Shown here: one piece after another, positions 20,754 through 29,507 of the stretch | Layout: the number at the start of each line of letters is the position of its first letter | Numbering within the stretch: the stretch's first letter is position 1 | NCBI RefSeq assembly: GCF_030818485.1 | Contig: NZ_JAUTAJ010000004.1 | Coordinates: forward strand, 1,839,001-1,903,000 | Direction: 5' to 3' | DNA from: Pseudoroseomonas cervicalis | GTDB taxonomy: Bacteria > Pseudomonadota > Alphaproteobacteria > Acetobacterales > Acetobacteraceae | DNA: 64,000 nucleotides | The notes under the pieces: model-generated | Told to the model about the DNA's origin: nothing | Seen by the model: only the letters and a program-made list of their open reading frames with translations | The model's database searches: none | Program-made: the position numbers and the translations under genes

Positions 20754-21796
20754 CAGCCGGCCAGCGGCACGAGGGACGCCGCCTCCCAGCCCAGGCGCAG
20801 CCTGGTGCCGCGCGGCGGCGGCGGGCCGTCCTCCTCGGCATGGCTGACGCGCAGTTGCGCGCCGCCCGGGGCGCGCACCAGCAGCAGGCTGTCATCGCCG
20901 CGGAAGGCCACTTCCTCGACCACGCCTTCCACCCCGTCCGGGGGTGCCGCGGCGCCGCTCAGGATGCGCTCCGGCCGCAGCGCCAGGGCGGTGCAGCCGG
21001 CCGGCAGCGCCACGGGGCGCAGCGTGGCGCCGAGGCCCGGGCAGGCGAAGCCGCCCTGCCCGTCCGCCGCGCCTTCCAGCACATTGGCCGCACCCAGGAA
21101 GGCGGCGACGAAACGCGTCGCCGGCCGGTCATAGACCTGGCGCGGCGGCCCGAGCTGCACCAGCCGCCCATGCTCCAGCACCGCGACGCGGTCGGACAGC
21201 GCCAGCGCCTCGTTCTGGTCATGCGTGACCATGATGAAGGCGGCCCCCGTCTCGCGCTGCAGGGCGCGCAGCTCGAGCCCCGTGCGCTCGCGCAGATTGG
21301 CGTCCAGCGCGCCCAGCGGCTCGTCCAGCAGCAGCAGGCGCGGGCGCTTGACCAGGGCACGCGCCAGCGCGACCCGCTGCCGCTGCCCGCCGGAGAGGCG
21401 GTGCACCGCCCGCGTCTCGAAGCCGGCCAGCCCCACCATGGCGAGCGCGGCGGCGACGCGCGTCTCGCGCTCCGCCGCCGGCACCCCATCGCGCTTCAGC
21501 CCATAGGCGACATTGCCCGCCACCGAGAGATGCGGGAACAGCGCATAGGATTGGAACATCATGTTCAGCGGCCGGCGATGCGGCGGCAGGCCGGCGAGAT
21601 CCTGCCCATCCAGCCGCAGCGCGCCGGCATCCGCCGCCTCGAAGCCGGCGATGACGCGCAGCAGGGTGGATTTGCCGGAGCCCGAGCCGCCGAGCAGCGT
21701 CAGGAACTCGCCGGCCTCGATGTCGAGATCGAGCCCGTCCAGCGCCACGGTGGCACCGAAGCGCTTGGACAGGCCGCGCAGGGACAGCAGCGACAA
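20753..21796 (-). CDS. potG: Polyamine ABC transporter ATP-binding protein
   Basis: 347 residues. Walker A is LGGSGSGKSTLL (about 36-47), the Q-loop is NMMFQSYALFPH, the ABC signature is LSGGQRQRVALARAL, Walker B is LLLLDEPLGALD and the switch His is in MVTHDQNEAL. The C-terminal TOBE/OB domain (about 240-347) with ALRPERI is as in PotA/PotG. The start appears to be a TTG at 21796, 13 bp after the binding-protein stop. No ATG fits before the conserved SLRGLSKRFG. It powers polyamine import. Confidence 0.93.
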   Translation of the reverse strand: MSLLSLRGLSKRFGATVALDGLDLDIEAGEFLTLLGGSGSGKSTLLRVIAGFEAADAGALRLDGQDLAGLPPHRRPLNMMFQSYALFPHLSVAGNVAYGLKRDGVPAAERETRVAAALAMVGLAGFETRAVHRLSGGQRQRVALARALVKRPRLLLLDEPLGALDANLRERTGLELRALQRETGAAFIMVTHDQNEALALSDRVAVLEHGRLVQLGPPRQVYDRPATRFVAAFLGAANVLEGAADGQGGFACPGLGATLRPVALPAGCTALALRPERILSGAAAPPDGVEGVVEEVAFRGDDSLLLVRAPGGAQLRVSHAEEDGPPPPRGTRLRLGWEAASLVPLAG

Positions 21797-21809
21797 GACG
21801 GCGCCCCGC

Positions 21810-22985
21810 TCAGCGGCCGGCCTTGAAGCGGCTCCAGCCGCGGCTGCGGGCGCGCTCGGCGGTGGGCGTCAGCCCGGTGACGGTGAAGGTGCGCGAGAGC
21901 GTCTCCGCCGTCGGGTAGACATTCGGATCGTCGCGCACCGCCGCATCGACCAGCGGGCGGGAGGCGGGGATGCCGTTCGGGTAGCGCACCTGGTTGGTGA
22001 TGCCGGCCATGACGTCGGGCTGCAGCAGGAAGTTGATGAAGCGCTGCGCGGCCTCGGGGTTCGGCGCGTCGGCCGGGATGGCCAGCATGTCGAGCCAGAG
22101 CTGCGCGCCTTCCTTCGGCGCCACATAGCCGATCTGCACGCCGCGCCCGGCCTCCCGCGCGCGGGCCTGGGCCTGGATGACGTCGCCGGAATAGGTCAGC
22201 ACGACGCAGTATTCGCCATTGGCCAGCGCGTCCATCAGATTGCCGCTGGCGGTGATGGCGCGCACCTGCGGGCGGATCGCCATCAGCGCGTCCTCGGCGG
22301 CGCGCAGCTCGCGCGGCTCGGTGGTGTTGGGGTCGCGCCCCAGCCAGCGCAGCACGGTGGGCAGCACGTCGGTCGCCGAATCCATGATGGCGATGCCGCA
22401 GCGCGCCAGCCGCCGCGCATGCTCGGGCTTCATCAGCAGGTCGAGGCTGTCGAGCGGCGCGTCGGGCGCCAGCTCGCGCACCCGGTCGGTGCGGATGCCG
22501 AGGCCGATCGTGCCGTAGAGATAGATGGCGCCGAAGCGGTTGCCGGGGTCGCTGCTCTCCACCTGGCGCAGCAGCGCCGGGTCCTGGTTGCCCCAGTTCG
22601 GGATCTGCGCGCGGTCCAGCGGCCGCAGCGCGCCGGCGCGCACCAGGCGGGAGAAGGTGGGCTCGTTGGTCGGCACGATGATGTCGTAGCCCGAGCGCCC
22701 GGCGGAGAGCTTGCCCTCCAGCGTCTCCAGGCTGTCGAAGACGTCGTAGCGGATGCGGATGCCCGTCTCGCGCTGGAAGCGGTCCACCGCATAGGGGTCG
22801 ATATAGTCCGACCAGTTGTAGACGTTCAGCACCTGGCCGGCCGCGCCGGGCGGCTGCGGCGCCTGCGCCGGCGACTGGGCCTGGGCCTGGGCCTGGGCCG
22901 GGCCGGGCCGCGGCGCGGCGCCCGGCAATCCGGTGCCGAGCAGGGCGGTGGCGAGGAACGAGGTGGCGAGCAGGCGTCGAAGCAT
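21810..22985 (-). CDS. potF: Periplasmic polyamine-binding protein (PotF type)
   Basis: 391 residues from the ATG giving MLRRLLATSFLATALL, a Sec signal peptide followed by an Ala/Gln/Pro linker rich in AQ repeats (about 28-45). The mature part opens with VLNVYNWSDYIDPYAVDRF and YDVFDSLETLEGKL, closely resembling E. coli PotF NWSDYI and YDVFDSNEVLEGKL. This PotF likeness, rather than PotD, hints at putrescine. It is the first gene of the minus-strand operon. The 300 bp upstream to the divergent tail-fibre cassette should hold its promoter; none is obvious to me on the minus strand. Confidence 0.92.
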   Translation of the reverse strand: MLRRLLATSFLATALLGTGLPGAAPRPGPAQAQAQAQSPAQAPQPPGAAGQVLNVYNWSDYIDPYAVDRFQRETGIRIRYDVFDSLETLEGKLSAGRSGYDIIVPTNEPTFSRLVRAGALRPLDRAQIPNWGNQDPALLRQVESSDPGNRFGAIYLYGTIGLGIRTDRVRELAPDAPLDSLDLLMKPEHARRLARCGIAIMDSATDVLPTVLRWLGRDPNTTEPRELRAAEDALMAIRPQVRAITASGNLMDALANGEYCVVLTYSGDVIQAQARAREAGRGVQIGYVAPKEGAQLWLDMLAIPADAPNPEAAQRFINFLLQPDVMAGITNQVRYPNGIPASRPLVDAAVRDDPNVYPTAETLSRTFTVTGLTPTAERARSRGWSRFKAGR

Positions 22986-23129
22986 GCGGCGGATCCTGCG
23001 GCGGAGGGAGGGCGGGAAGCCGCCAGCGTAATGGCGCGCGCCGCCAGGGTCCATGCCATGTGCCGCGGGGCCAGGGTGGCGGCGTGGAGCGGCGCGCCGT
23101 TGACGGGGCCGTTACTAGGACTTTTTTCT

Positions 23130-23158
23130 TGACTTTATTCCTATAGGCCGGTATCTCC
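23130..23158 (+). promoter_or_regulatory. Putative sigma-70 promoter of the tail-fibre cassette
   Basis: TTGACT at 23130-23135 and TATCTC at 23153-23158 are separated by 17 bp, within an AT-rich patch unusual for this genome (GGACTTTTTTCTTGACTTTATT). It lies 127 bp before the first cassette gene. The remaining sequence of the 300-bp gap to potF shows nothing else distinctive. Confidence 0.5.
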
Positions 23159-23285
23159 ACTCCCGTCACCGGGCGAAGTGCGTCCGGTCCTCCCCGCCTC
23201 CCCTTTCCGACCCGCCCGGCCCTGCCCCGCAGCGCCGGGCGCTGCCGCATGGGCGCGCCCCGGCGGCGCCAGCCAGGAGACGCGC

Positions 23286-23939
23286 ATGCCCTTCGATCCC
23301 CGCGGGCTGAGCTCGCTCGCCAGCACGGACAGCTTCACCCTCTGGCTCTACGTCACCACCGACACCCGCGCCGCGGTGCTGGCGCCGGGCTATTTCGCCG
23401 CCGCCGCCGGGCGGCTGCAGCCGGGCCATCTGATCGTGCTGCAATCGGCGGATTCGCTGACCTTCATGCCGGTGCTCAGCAACAATGGGGTGGGCAATGG
23501 CGTGGTGCTCAGCGCCAGCGCGCCGCCGCTGCGCCTGAACGCCTTCGCCGACCTGGCCTTCGACATGACGATCGCCCCGGTCACGGCGGTGACGCGCAGC
23601 GTGGCGCTCGATCCGGTGCCCTCCGGCCTCTACACCGGGCGCAACTTCACGGTGGCGGCGCGCACCAGCGGGCCGGTGGCGACGCTGGTCTTCTCCATGC
23701 TGAACGCCGCCGGGGCGGTGGTGGCCGGGCCGGTCTCGGTCCCCGTCGCTTCCGGCAGCGCCTCGACCAATTTCACCGCGCCCGATCCGGGCAGCGGCTA
23801 CCGCATCCGCGTGGTCGACGCGGCCGAGCCGCTGGCGCTTCAGACCTCGCCCTCCTTCGTCGTCACCGAGCCCTACGCGCTGCTGACCGAGACCGGGAGC
23901 AGCCTGCTGGCCGCGGATGGGGGCGAATTGCTGCTCTGA
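23286..23939 (+). CDS. Phage-tail-associated protein with Ig-like domain (putative)
   Basis: 217 residues from the ATG preceded by CAGGAGACGCGC. Residues ~5-85 form a globular part with the segment FTLWLYVTTDTRAAVLAPGYF. Residues ~95-200 are a Ser/Thr/Val-rich beta sandwich resembling an Ig-like module. The end has LLTETGSSLLAADGGELLL, a repeat-like tail I associate with phage tail-fibre proteins. No signal peptide or membrane helix is present. Exact function is unknown. Context, as first of five genes with tail-spike and tail-fibre character, suggests a baseplate or tail accessory protein. Confidence 0.55.
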   Translation: MPFDPRGLSSLASTDSFTLWLYVTTDTRAAVLAPGYFAAAAGRLQPGHLIVLQSADSLTFMPVLSNNGVGNGVVLSASAPPLRLNAFADLAFDMTIAPVTAVTRSVALDPVPSGLYTGRNFTVAARTSGPVATLVFSMLNAAGAVVAGPVSVPVASGSASTNFTAPDPGSGYRIRVVDAAEPLALQTSPSFVVTEPYALLTETGSSLLAADGGELLL

Positions 23940-24005
23940 CCCGCCCGCGCCCCGCGCCCGCCTCCTCCCCCGGCTCTCCCTTCGGCACCAAGGATCTCCG
24001 CGCCG

Positions 24006-26459
24006 ATGTCCGACAAGAAGATTTCCGAGCTGCCCAGCGCGACGACGCTCACCGACAGCGATCTGTCGCCGATGGTGCAGGGCGTCAGCAGCATCGCCGA
24101 GACGCGCAGCGTCAGCCTGGCCCAGCTGCGCACCGGGCTGCTGATCGAGCGCCCCATGCATGTGCGCGATTTCGGCGCCGTGGGCGATGGCACCACCGAC
24201 GACACCCCCGCCATCCAGGCGGCGATCGACGCCGCCTCGGCCCAGGGCGGCGGCACGGTGCTGCTCGGCCCGCGGCGCTATGTCATCGCCTCGGCCGAGC
24301 TGCTGCTGCGCGAGAATGTCCAACTGGTCGGCCAGCAGCATCAGGGCGGCTGGCGCACCAATGGCAATTTCGCCACCGTGCGTTACGCGCTGCTGGTCGA
24401 CGCGGCGCGCACCATCCGGCTGCAGCGCAATGCCGGGCTGCACGGCATCGCCGTGCTGCGCCGGGGCATGACCGCGCCCACCACGCTGCGCCAGGGGCTG
24501 GACGCGGCCAATGCCTTCGCCGGCACCGCCATCACCATCGGCAATGGCTCGGGCGGCAACAGCGCCGGCAATGGCGCCGACACCAGCCTGACGCGGCTGC
24601 TGATCCTCGGCTTCAACTGGGGCATCTACAGCGACGCCAATGCGCGGGTGCGCATCTGCGACATCCTGGGCGACTGCACCAACGGCCTCTATCTCGGCCG
24701 TTCCTTCGACGTCTCGCGCGTCAGCGAGGTGAACTGGCACCCGCTGGTCACCACCGCGCGCAGCTGGTCGAACACGCGGCTGCTGATCGCCGCGGTGGAC
24801 AACAACGGCACCGGCCAGTTCCGCATCACCACGGCCACCGCCCATGGCCTGGCCACCGGCGACATCGTCAACATCGCCGAGGTGCGCCTGAGCGGCGCGC
24901 CCACGCTCTATGGCCGCTGGACGGTGACGGCGGTGGATGCGACGCGGCTCGACCTGCAGGGCAGCAGCTTCGCCGCCGGCTGGAGCTCCGGCGGCGCGGT
25001 CTATGTCAACGCCAATCGCCGCCTCGGCAGCGCCTTCGTGGTCAACAACTCCGACATGGCGAGCTTCGACAACTGCTTCGAATACGGCCATGAGATCGGC
25101 TTCGACGTGCAGGACGAGGCGCATTCCTGCCATTTCTCCAACATCGGCACCGATGGCTGGAACGACATGGCGGATCCGCAGACCATCGGCATCCGCATCG
25201 GCGGCACCTCGCTGCGCACCAAGGTGGTGGGCGGCTTCCTCTCCTCCAAGGGCTGCAGCGTGCAGGTCAGCACGACGGGGGCGGAGCAGCATGAGCTGAT
25301 CGGCGTCAACGTCACCGGCGGCGCGCGCCGCATCGCCGAGGTGCTGAGCGGCCAGATCACCTTCTCCGGCTGCGACTTCACCGGCGCCACCGGCACCGGC
25401 AATGCGACGGTCAGCGCCATCCATCTGGGCAGCGGCGCCGGCAGCGTCGTCGTCACCGGCTGCGACACCAGCGCGGTCACCTTCACCGCCGACAGCGCGG
25501 CGGCGATGCAGCGGCTGCAGCTGGCGGCCAACCGGCCGGTGCCGGGCAGCGCCACCACGCAGCGCATCGCCGCCGGCCGGGTCGAGCTCGCCACCATCTC
25601 CTCGGCCGCGGCGCTGGAGACGCGGCTGTCGAGCGACACCGACGGCGCCGTCAACATCCACCGCCGCAGCACCACCGAGGGCGGGCAGCTGCGCTTCCAC
25701 GGCCTCGGCACCACGCCGGTGGCCAGCCTGACCGCCAGCAACACCGAGCTGGTCTTCCAGGGCGAGGGCAGCAACACCAATGCCGCCCTGGTGCTGGGCG
25801 GCTCCGGCATGACCCAGCCGCAGACGCTGCGGCTGCGCCGCCTCTCCGCCACCCCGGCGGTGAATGACCGGCTGCTGGCGCTGGAGGCCAGCGGCAACAG
25901 CAGCACCGGCACCGAGCGGGTCTATGCCCGCATCGCCGCGCTGGCCGAGGCGGTGACCAACGCCGCCGAATCGGGCGCCGTCATCATCGAGACGCGCTCG
26001 GCCGGCGCGCTGGCGGAGCGTTTCCGCCTGGCCGCCAATGGCACGGTGACGCTGACCGGCCCGCTGGTGCTGCCGGCCGACCCGACGGCGGCGCTGCAGG
26101 CGGCGACGCGGCAATATGTCGACAACCAGTTCACCGAGCGGCGCTTCACCAGCGTGCTGCTCTCGGCCAGCACGGCGCTCAGCCATGCCAGCCACAATGC
26201 GCGCATGCTGGTGGCCAATCCCGGCACCACCGGCCTGTCGCTGAACTGGGCCAGCACCGGCGACGGCTTCTCCTGCAGCGTCATCAACCGCAGCGGCGCC
26301 GACCTGCCGCTGACGCTGGTGGGCTTCACCGCGACGACGCCGGCCAACAGCGACGGCTTCACCAAGATCCGCTCGGGCGGCGTCGCCACCCTGCTGGCCT
26401 ATTCGCCGGATGGCGGCACCACCCGCATCTGCCATCTGACGGGGGCGGGGGCACCCTGA
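24006..26459 (+). CDS. Phage-type tail spike with pectate-lyase-like beta-helix
   Basis: 817 residues. The N-terminal ISELPSATTLTDSDLSPMVQG is a typical tail-spike attachment module. Residues ~50-100 carry VRDFGAVGDGTTDDTPAIQAAIDAA, the hallmark of pectate-lyase-3 right-handed beta-helix spikes, followed by long Gly/Asn/Thr-rich coils to about residue 500. A later region has AATRQYVDNQF, a common trimerisation motif of tail fibres (about 700), and a C-terminal beta-rich domain. Such spikes bind and often cleave surface polysaccharide. The ATG follows AAGGA. It is followed without gap by another fibre gene (TGATG overlap). Substrate is not predictable. Confidence 0.78.
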   Translation: MSDKKISELPSATTLTDSDLSPMVQGVSSIAETRSVSLAQLRTGLLIERPMHVRDFGAVGDGTTDDTPAIQAAIDAASAQGGGTVLLGPRRYVIASAELLLRENVQLVGQQHQGGWRTNGNFATVRYALLVDAARTIRLQRNAGLHGIAVLRRGMTAPTTLRQGLDAANAFAGTAITIGNGSGGNSAGNGADTSLTRLLILGFNWGIYSDANARVRICDILGDCTNGLYLGRSFDVSRVSEVNWHPLVTTARSWSNTRLLIAAVDNNGTGQFRITTATAHGLATGDIVNIAEVRLSGAPTLYGRWTVTAVDATRLDLQGSSFAAGWSSGGAVYVNANRRLGSAFVVNNSDMASFDNCFEYGHEIGFDVQDEAHSCHFSNIGTDGWNDMADPQTIGIRIGGTSLRTKVVGGFLSSKGCSVQVSTTGAEQHELIGVNVTGGARRIAEVLSGQITFSGCDFTGATGTGNATVSAIHLGSGAGSVVVTGCDTSAVTFTADSAAAMQRLQLAANRPVPGSATTQRIAAGRVELATISSAAALETRLSSDTDGAVNIHRRSTTEGGQLRFHGLGTTPVASLTASNTELVFQGEGSNTNAALVLGGSGMTQPQTLRLRRLSATPAVNDRLLALEASGNSSTGTERVYARIAALAEAVTNAAESGAVIIETRSAGALAERFRLAANGTVTLTGPLVLPADPTAALQAATRQYVDNQFTERRFTSVLLSASTALSHASHNARMLVANPGTTGLSLNWASTGDGFSCSVINRSGADLPLTLVGFTATTPANSDGFTKIRSGGVATLLAYSPDGGTTRICHLTGAGAP

Positions 26460-27724
26460 TGTCGATCCCCGCCCTCATGCCGGGGGCGCTGACCCCCGAC
26501 CGGCCGCTGCGGCTGGTCGGGCCGGACCACGCGCCCCGGCTGGCCACCACCCGCGCCGGTCCGGCCATGGCGCAGAGCGCCGCCGGGGCCTGGCAGGCCG
26601 TGGCGGCCAACACGCCCCGCTTTCACGGCAGCGCGCGGCGGCTGCTGGTGGAGGCGGCGCGCAGCAACCTGCTGCGCAACCCGCGCGGCGAGGGCGGCGC
26701 GGCCGGCACGCCCGGCACGCTCCCGACCTATTACGGCGTGGTTGGCACCTCGGTCGGGCTGAACCGCAGCATCCTCGGCACCGGCAGCGAGGATGGCGTG
26801 CCCTATGTCGAGATCCGCCTGTCCGGCACGCCCAGCAGCACCACCAGCTACCGCCTGGGCTTCGAGACCGGCACCGGTGGCGCGCCGGCCGCCCAGGGCC
26901 AGGCCTGGCTGCTCTCCGTCTTCCTGCGTCTCACGGGCGGGACCGTCCCGGCGGCCGGCGGCCCGCTGCTGGGGCTGCAGGAACGCGACGCCGGCGGCGG
27001 CTCGCTCGGCTCGCCGATCCTCTCCGCCTCCCTGCCGGTCGGGAGCGGGCCGCTGGCGTCGCAGCGCTTCGCGCTCGCGGCCTCGCTGACCCAGGCCAGC
27101 ACCACCGCGCTCACGGCGGAGCTGCGCTTCCCGCTGCAGAGCGGGGTACCGGTGGATTTCACCTACCGCATCGGTGCGCCGCAGCTGGAGCTCGGGCGCA
27201 ACGCCAGCAGCCTGATCCTGCCGGCCGCCGGCACGCCTGCCACTTCCAGCCGCGCGGCCGACCAGCTGGTCTGGGCGCCGCCCGGCGGCTTCGGCCCGCA
27301 GGGCACGCTGGTGGTGCAGGCGATGCTGCCGCAGACCGCGCTGTTCGGCGAGCATCAGGGGCTGTTCCAGCTGGATGACGGCAGCGACACCAACCGCATC
27401 CTGCTGCGCAACACCTCGGGCGGCGCCACGCTGTTCGGCGTGGTCGACAGCGGCGGCGCCACGCTGGCCGCGATCTCCGGCGGCAATGTCACCGCCGGCA
27501 CCAGCTTCCGCGCCGCCCTGGCCTGGGCGCCCGGCGACCAGGCGCTGTGCCTGAATGGCGGCACGGTGCAGACCGCGGCGGTGGCGCTGCCCACGGGGCT
27601 GACGCGGCTGCTGGTGGGGCAGGGCTCCACCCTGCTGAACCGCGCCGCCAATGGCGAGATCGCGGTGCTCGACTACCGCCCGACGCGCCTCTCCAACGCC
27701 ATGCTGCAGGCGCTGACGGTCTGA
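26459..27724 (+). CDS. Phage-type tail-fibre/structural protein with lectin-like fold (putative)
   Basis: 421 residues. The N-terminal segment contains RRLLVEAARSNLLRNP, a recurrent motif of phage structural proteins. Residues ~85-235 form a carbohydrate-binding-module-like beta sandwich (QLELGRNASSLILP at its end). The last ~140 residues look like a LamG/concanavalin-like sandwich (LFQLDDGSDTNRILLRN to VLDYRPTRLSNAMLQ). The ATG shares bases with the preceding TGA, so translation is coupled. It is probably a receptor-binding component. The assignment rests on motif resemblance and context. Confidence 0.6.
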   Translation: MSIPALMPGALTPDRPLRLVGPDHAPRLATTRAGPAMAQSAAGAWQAVAANTPRFHGSARRLLVEAARSNLLRNPRGEGGAAGTPGTLPTYYGVVGTSVGLNRSILGTGSEDGVPYVEIRLSGTPSSTTSYRLGFETGTGGAPAAQGQAWLLSVFLRLTGGTVPAAGGPLLGLQERDAGGGSLGSPILSASLPVGSGPLASQRFALAASLTQASTTALTAELRFPLQSGVPVDFTYRIGAPQLELGRNASSLILPAAGTPATSSRAADQLVWAPPGGFGPQGTLVVQAMLPQTALFGEHQGLFQLDDGSDTNRILLRNTSGGATLFGVVDSGGATLAAISGGNVTAGTSFRAALAWAPGDQALCLNGGTVQTAAVALPTGLTRLLVGQGSTLLNRAANGEIAVLDYRPTRLSNAMLQALTV

Positions 27725-27794
27725 CCGGGCGCGGCGCCCCCGCCCCGGCGGGCGCCGCCCCGCCCCCTTCCCCTCGGCCCAAGGAACCGACCGC

Positions 27795-28166
27795 ATGCCG
27801 ATCCTGACCGATTACTCCCGCAACATGCTGGCGCGCGCGCTCTGCGCCCGCGCCCCGGCGCTGCCCAGCAGCGTGTTCGTCGCCCTCGGCACCGGCGGCG
27901 GCAATGCGGGGCTGACCGGCGAGCCGGCGGGCAATGGCTATGCCCGCCAGCGCGTCACCTTCACCGGCACCGGGCAGCAGCGCAATGTCGAGGTGCTGCG
28001 CTTCGTCTTCAGCGCCGCCGCCGGCGCCTTCACCCATCTCGGCCTGTATGATTCGGCCACCGGCGGCAACCCGCTGGCCTATGGGCTGCTGGCGCAGACC
28101 GCCAATGTGAACGGCCCCGGCACGGTGACCATCGCCGCCGAGGCGCTGACCATCACCGGCAGCTGA
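27795..28166 (+). CDS. Small phage tail-fibre-like protein
   Basis: 123 residues with an AAGGA ribosome site before MPILTDYSRNMLARAL. The remaining sequence is beta-rich with GTGGGNAGLTGEP and FTHLGLYDSATGGNPLAYG. The latter resembles the phage tail-collar or tail-fibre family in which a conserved hydrophobic strand is followed by GLYD. It lies 70 bp after the lectin-like fibre gene. It is likely a tail accessory protein. The precise family is uncertain. Confidence 0.6.
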   Translation: MPILTDYSRNMLARALCARAPALPSSVFVALGTGGGNAGLTGEPAGNGYARQRVTFTGTGQQRNVEVLRFVFSAAAGAFTHLGLYDSATGGNPLAYGLLAQTANVNGPGTVTIAAEALTITGS

Positions 28167-28179
28167 AGGAGGCCCGGCC

Positions 28180-28368
28180 ATGAACTGGATGCAGGACCAG
28201 CTGCGCCAGCCCAGCACCTGGCGCGGGGTGTTCCTTCTCATCGCCTCCGGCCTCGGCATCACCCTGTCGGAGGAGCTGCAGGGCGCGCTGCTGAACCTGG
28301 CGGTCGCCGGGCTCGGCCTGTGGGAGGCGCTGCGCAAGGGCGGGCAGTTCGGCAGCAAGGCCGATTGA
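28180..28368 (+). CDS. Holin-like small membrane protein
   Basis: 62 residues starting after GAAGGAGG, a strong ribosome site. The N-terminal MNWMQDQLRQPSTW is amphipathic. Two hydrophobic helices follow, RGVFLLIASGLGITL (about 15-29) and LQGALLNLAVAGLGLW (about 33-48), ending with a basic tail. Size, topology and location behind tail genes fit a phage holin or holin-like protein. No endolysin gene follows. Without lysis data the name is tentative. Confidence 0.5.
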   Translation: MNWMQDQLRQPSTWRGVFLLIASGLGITLSEELQGALLNLAVAGLGLWEALRKGGQFGSKAD

Positions 28369-28397
28369 CCGCCGCCGCCGCGCGGCCGCCCTGCCCT

Positions 28398-28429
28398 GGC
28401 CCTCCCTGGCGGCCTCGCCAGGGGGGCCT
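28398..28429 (+). other. Strong hairpin after the tail-fibre cassette
   Basis: GGCCCTCCCTGGCG pairs with CGCCAGGGGGGGCC over 14 bp with one G-U and a GCCT loop. There is no T run, so it is at best a weak terminator for the cassette. The rest of this 176-bp gap is the tRNA-Thr promoter region. Confidence 0.45.
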
Positions 28430-28492
28430 CCCCGGCGCCGCGCGGCGCGGCCCCTGATTCCCGGCCTCGCGCCGAAAAACGCAGAAAAGGGG

Positions 28493-28520
28493 TTGCGCCC
28501 GCCCCGCCGCCCCCTTAGAG
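28493..28520 (+). promoter_or_regulatory. Probable promoter of tRNA-Thr
   Basis: TTGCGC at 28493-28498 and TTAGAG at 28515-28520 are separated by 16 bp. The tRNA begins 25 bp further on, consistent with a short 5' leader. TTGCGC is a common -35 variant before alphaproteobacterial stable RNA genes. Confidence 0.6.
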
Positions 28521-28544
28521 AGCGCCTCGCTTTCACGGCGGCAC

Positions 28545-28619
<75 letters not shown>

Positions 28620-28648
28620 TCCTCGCCGCCCTGCCAGGGCATCCCGAC

Positions 28649-28858
28649 ATGACCGAGACCCCGCCGCCGGACCGCCCCGACCAGGACGCGCCCGCCCCCG
28701 GCCTGTCGCCCGCCCGCCCCGCCCTCTCCGAGCGCGATGCCCGCCGCGCCGCCGCGCTGCGCGAGAATCTGCGCCGCCGCAAGGCGCAGAGCCGCGGCCG
28801 CGCCGAGCCCCCCTCCCCCGCCGAGAACGCTCCGCCCCCGCCTGCCTTGCAGGACTGA
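28649..28858 (+). CDS. Small hypothetical protein
   Basis: 69 residues from the ATG at 28649. It is Pro/Arg/Ala-rich with a single predicted basic helix, RDARRRAAALRENLRRRKAQSRGR-like, in the middle (about 35-55). Proteins with an ALRENLRRRKAQ-type segment occur near dcd and murA in related genomes to my recollection. It is probably cytoplasmic and mostly disordered. It lies 29 bp after tRNA-Thr and could be co-transcribed with it. Function unknown. Confidence 0.55.
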   Translation: MTETPPPDRPDQDAPAPGLSPARPALSERDARRAAALRENLRRRKAQSRGRAEPPSPAENAPPPPALQD

Positions 28859-28939
28859 CCCCGCGCCGCCCTCGGTTGCCGCCGCGGCAGCGCTGGGCTA
28901 TCCCCGCCGGCCAAACCCTGCCGCCCGAGGGATTCCCGA

Positions 28940-29494
28940 ATGCCCATCATGCCCGACCACTGGATCCGCCGCATGGCGACGGAGCACGGCATGATCGACC
29001 CCTTCGTCGAGAGCCAGCGGCGCGAGGGGGTGATCTCCTTCGGCCTCTCCTCCTATGGCTACGACGCCCGGGTGGCGGATGAGTTCAAGGTCTTCACCAA
29101 TGTCGACAACGCGCTGGTGGACCCGAAGAAATTCGCCGAGGACAGCTTCGTCACCCGGCGCGGCCCGACCTGCATCATCCCGCCCAATTCCTTCGCCCTC
29201 GCCCATACGGTCGAGTATTTCCGCATCCCGCGCGACGTGCTGGTGATCTGCCTCGGCAAGAGCACCTATGCCCGCTGCGGGCTGATCGTGAATGTCACGC
29301 CGCTCGAGCCCGAATGGGAGGGGCAGGTGACGATCGAGATCTCCAACACCACCCCGCTGCCGGCGCGCATCTACGCCAATGAGGGGATCTGCCAGTTCCT
29401 GTTCCTGCAGGGCGCCGGCGAGCCCGAAGTGTCCTATGCCGACCGCAAGGGCAAGTATATGGGCCAGCGCGGCGTCGCGCTGCCGCGTCTGTAA
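28940..29494 (+). CDS. dcd: dCTP deaminase
   Basis: 184 residues. The trimeric dUTPase-like fold carries the substrate loop [23 protein letters not shown] (about 110-132), with the Ser and Arg that bind triphosphate and a catalytic Glu in PEWEG. The C-terminal [13 protein letters not shown] closes over the active site. It makes dUTP from dCTP for thymidylate synthesis. It follows the small protein by 81 bp and precedes murA by 13 bp. An ATG at 28949 is an alternative start. Identification is secure. Confidence 0.95.
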   Translation: MPIMPDHWIRRMATEHGMIDPFVESQRREGVISFGLSSYGYDARVADEFKVFTNVDNALVDPKKFAEDSFVTRRGPTCIIPPNSFALAHTVEYFRIPRDVLVICLGKSTYARCGLIVNVTPLEPEWEGQVTIEISNTTPLPARIYANEGICQFLFLQGAGEPEVSYADRKGKYMGQRGVALPRL

Positions 29495-29507
29495 GGGGAG
29501 AGGCGTC

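Noticed and set aside
23166-26435. 1089-codon open frame on the minus strand, opposite the tail-spike genes
   Set aside because: Same explanation: it is the complement of a high-GC3 gene, with Arg/Gly/Ala/His repeats and no recognisable domain.
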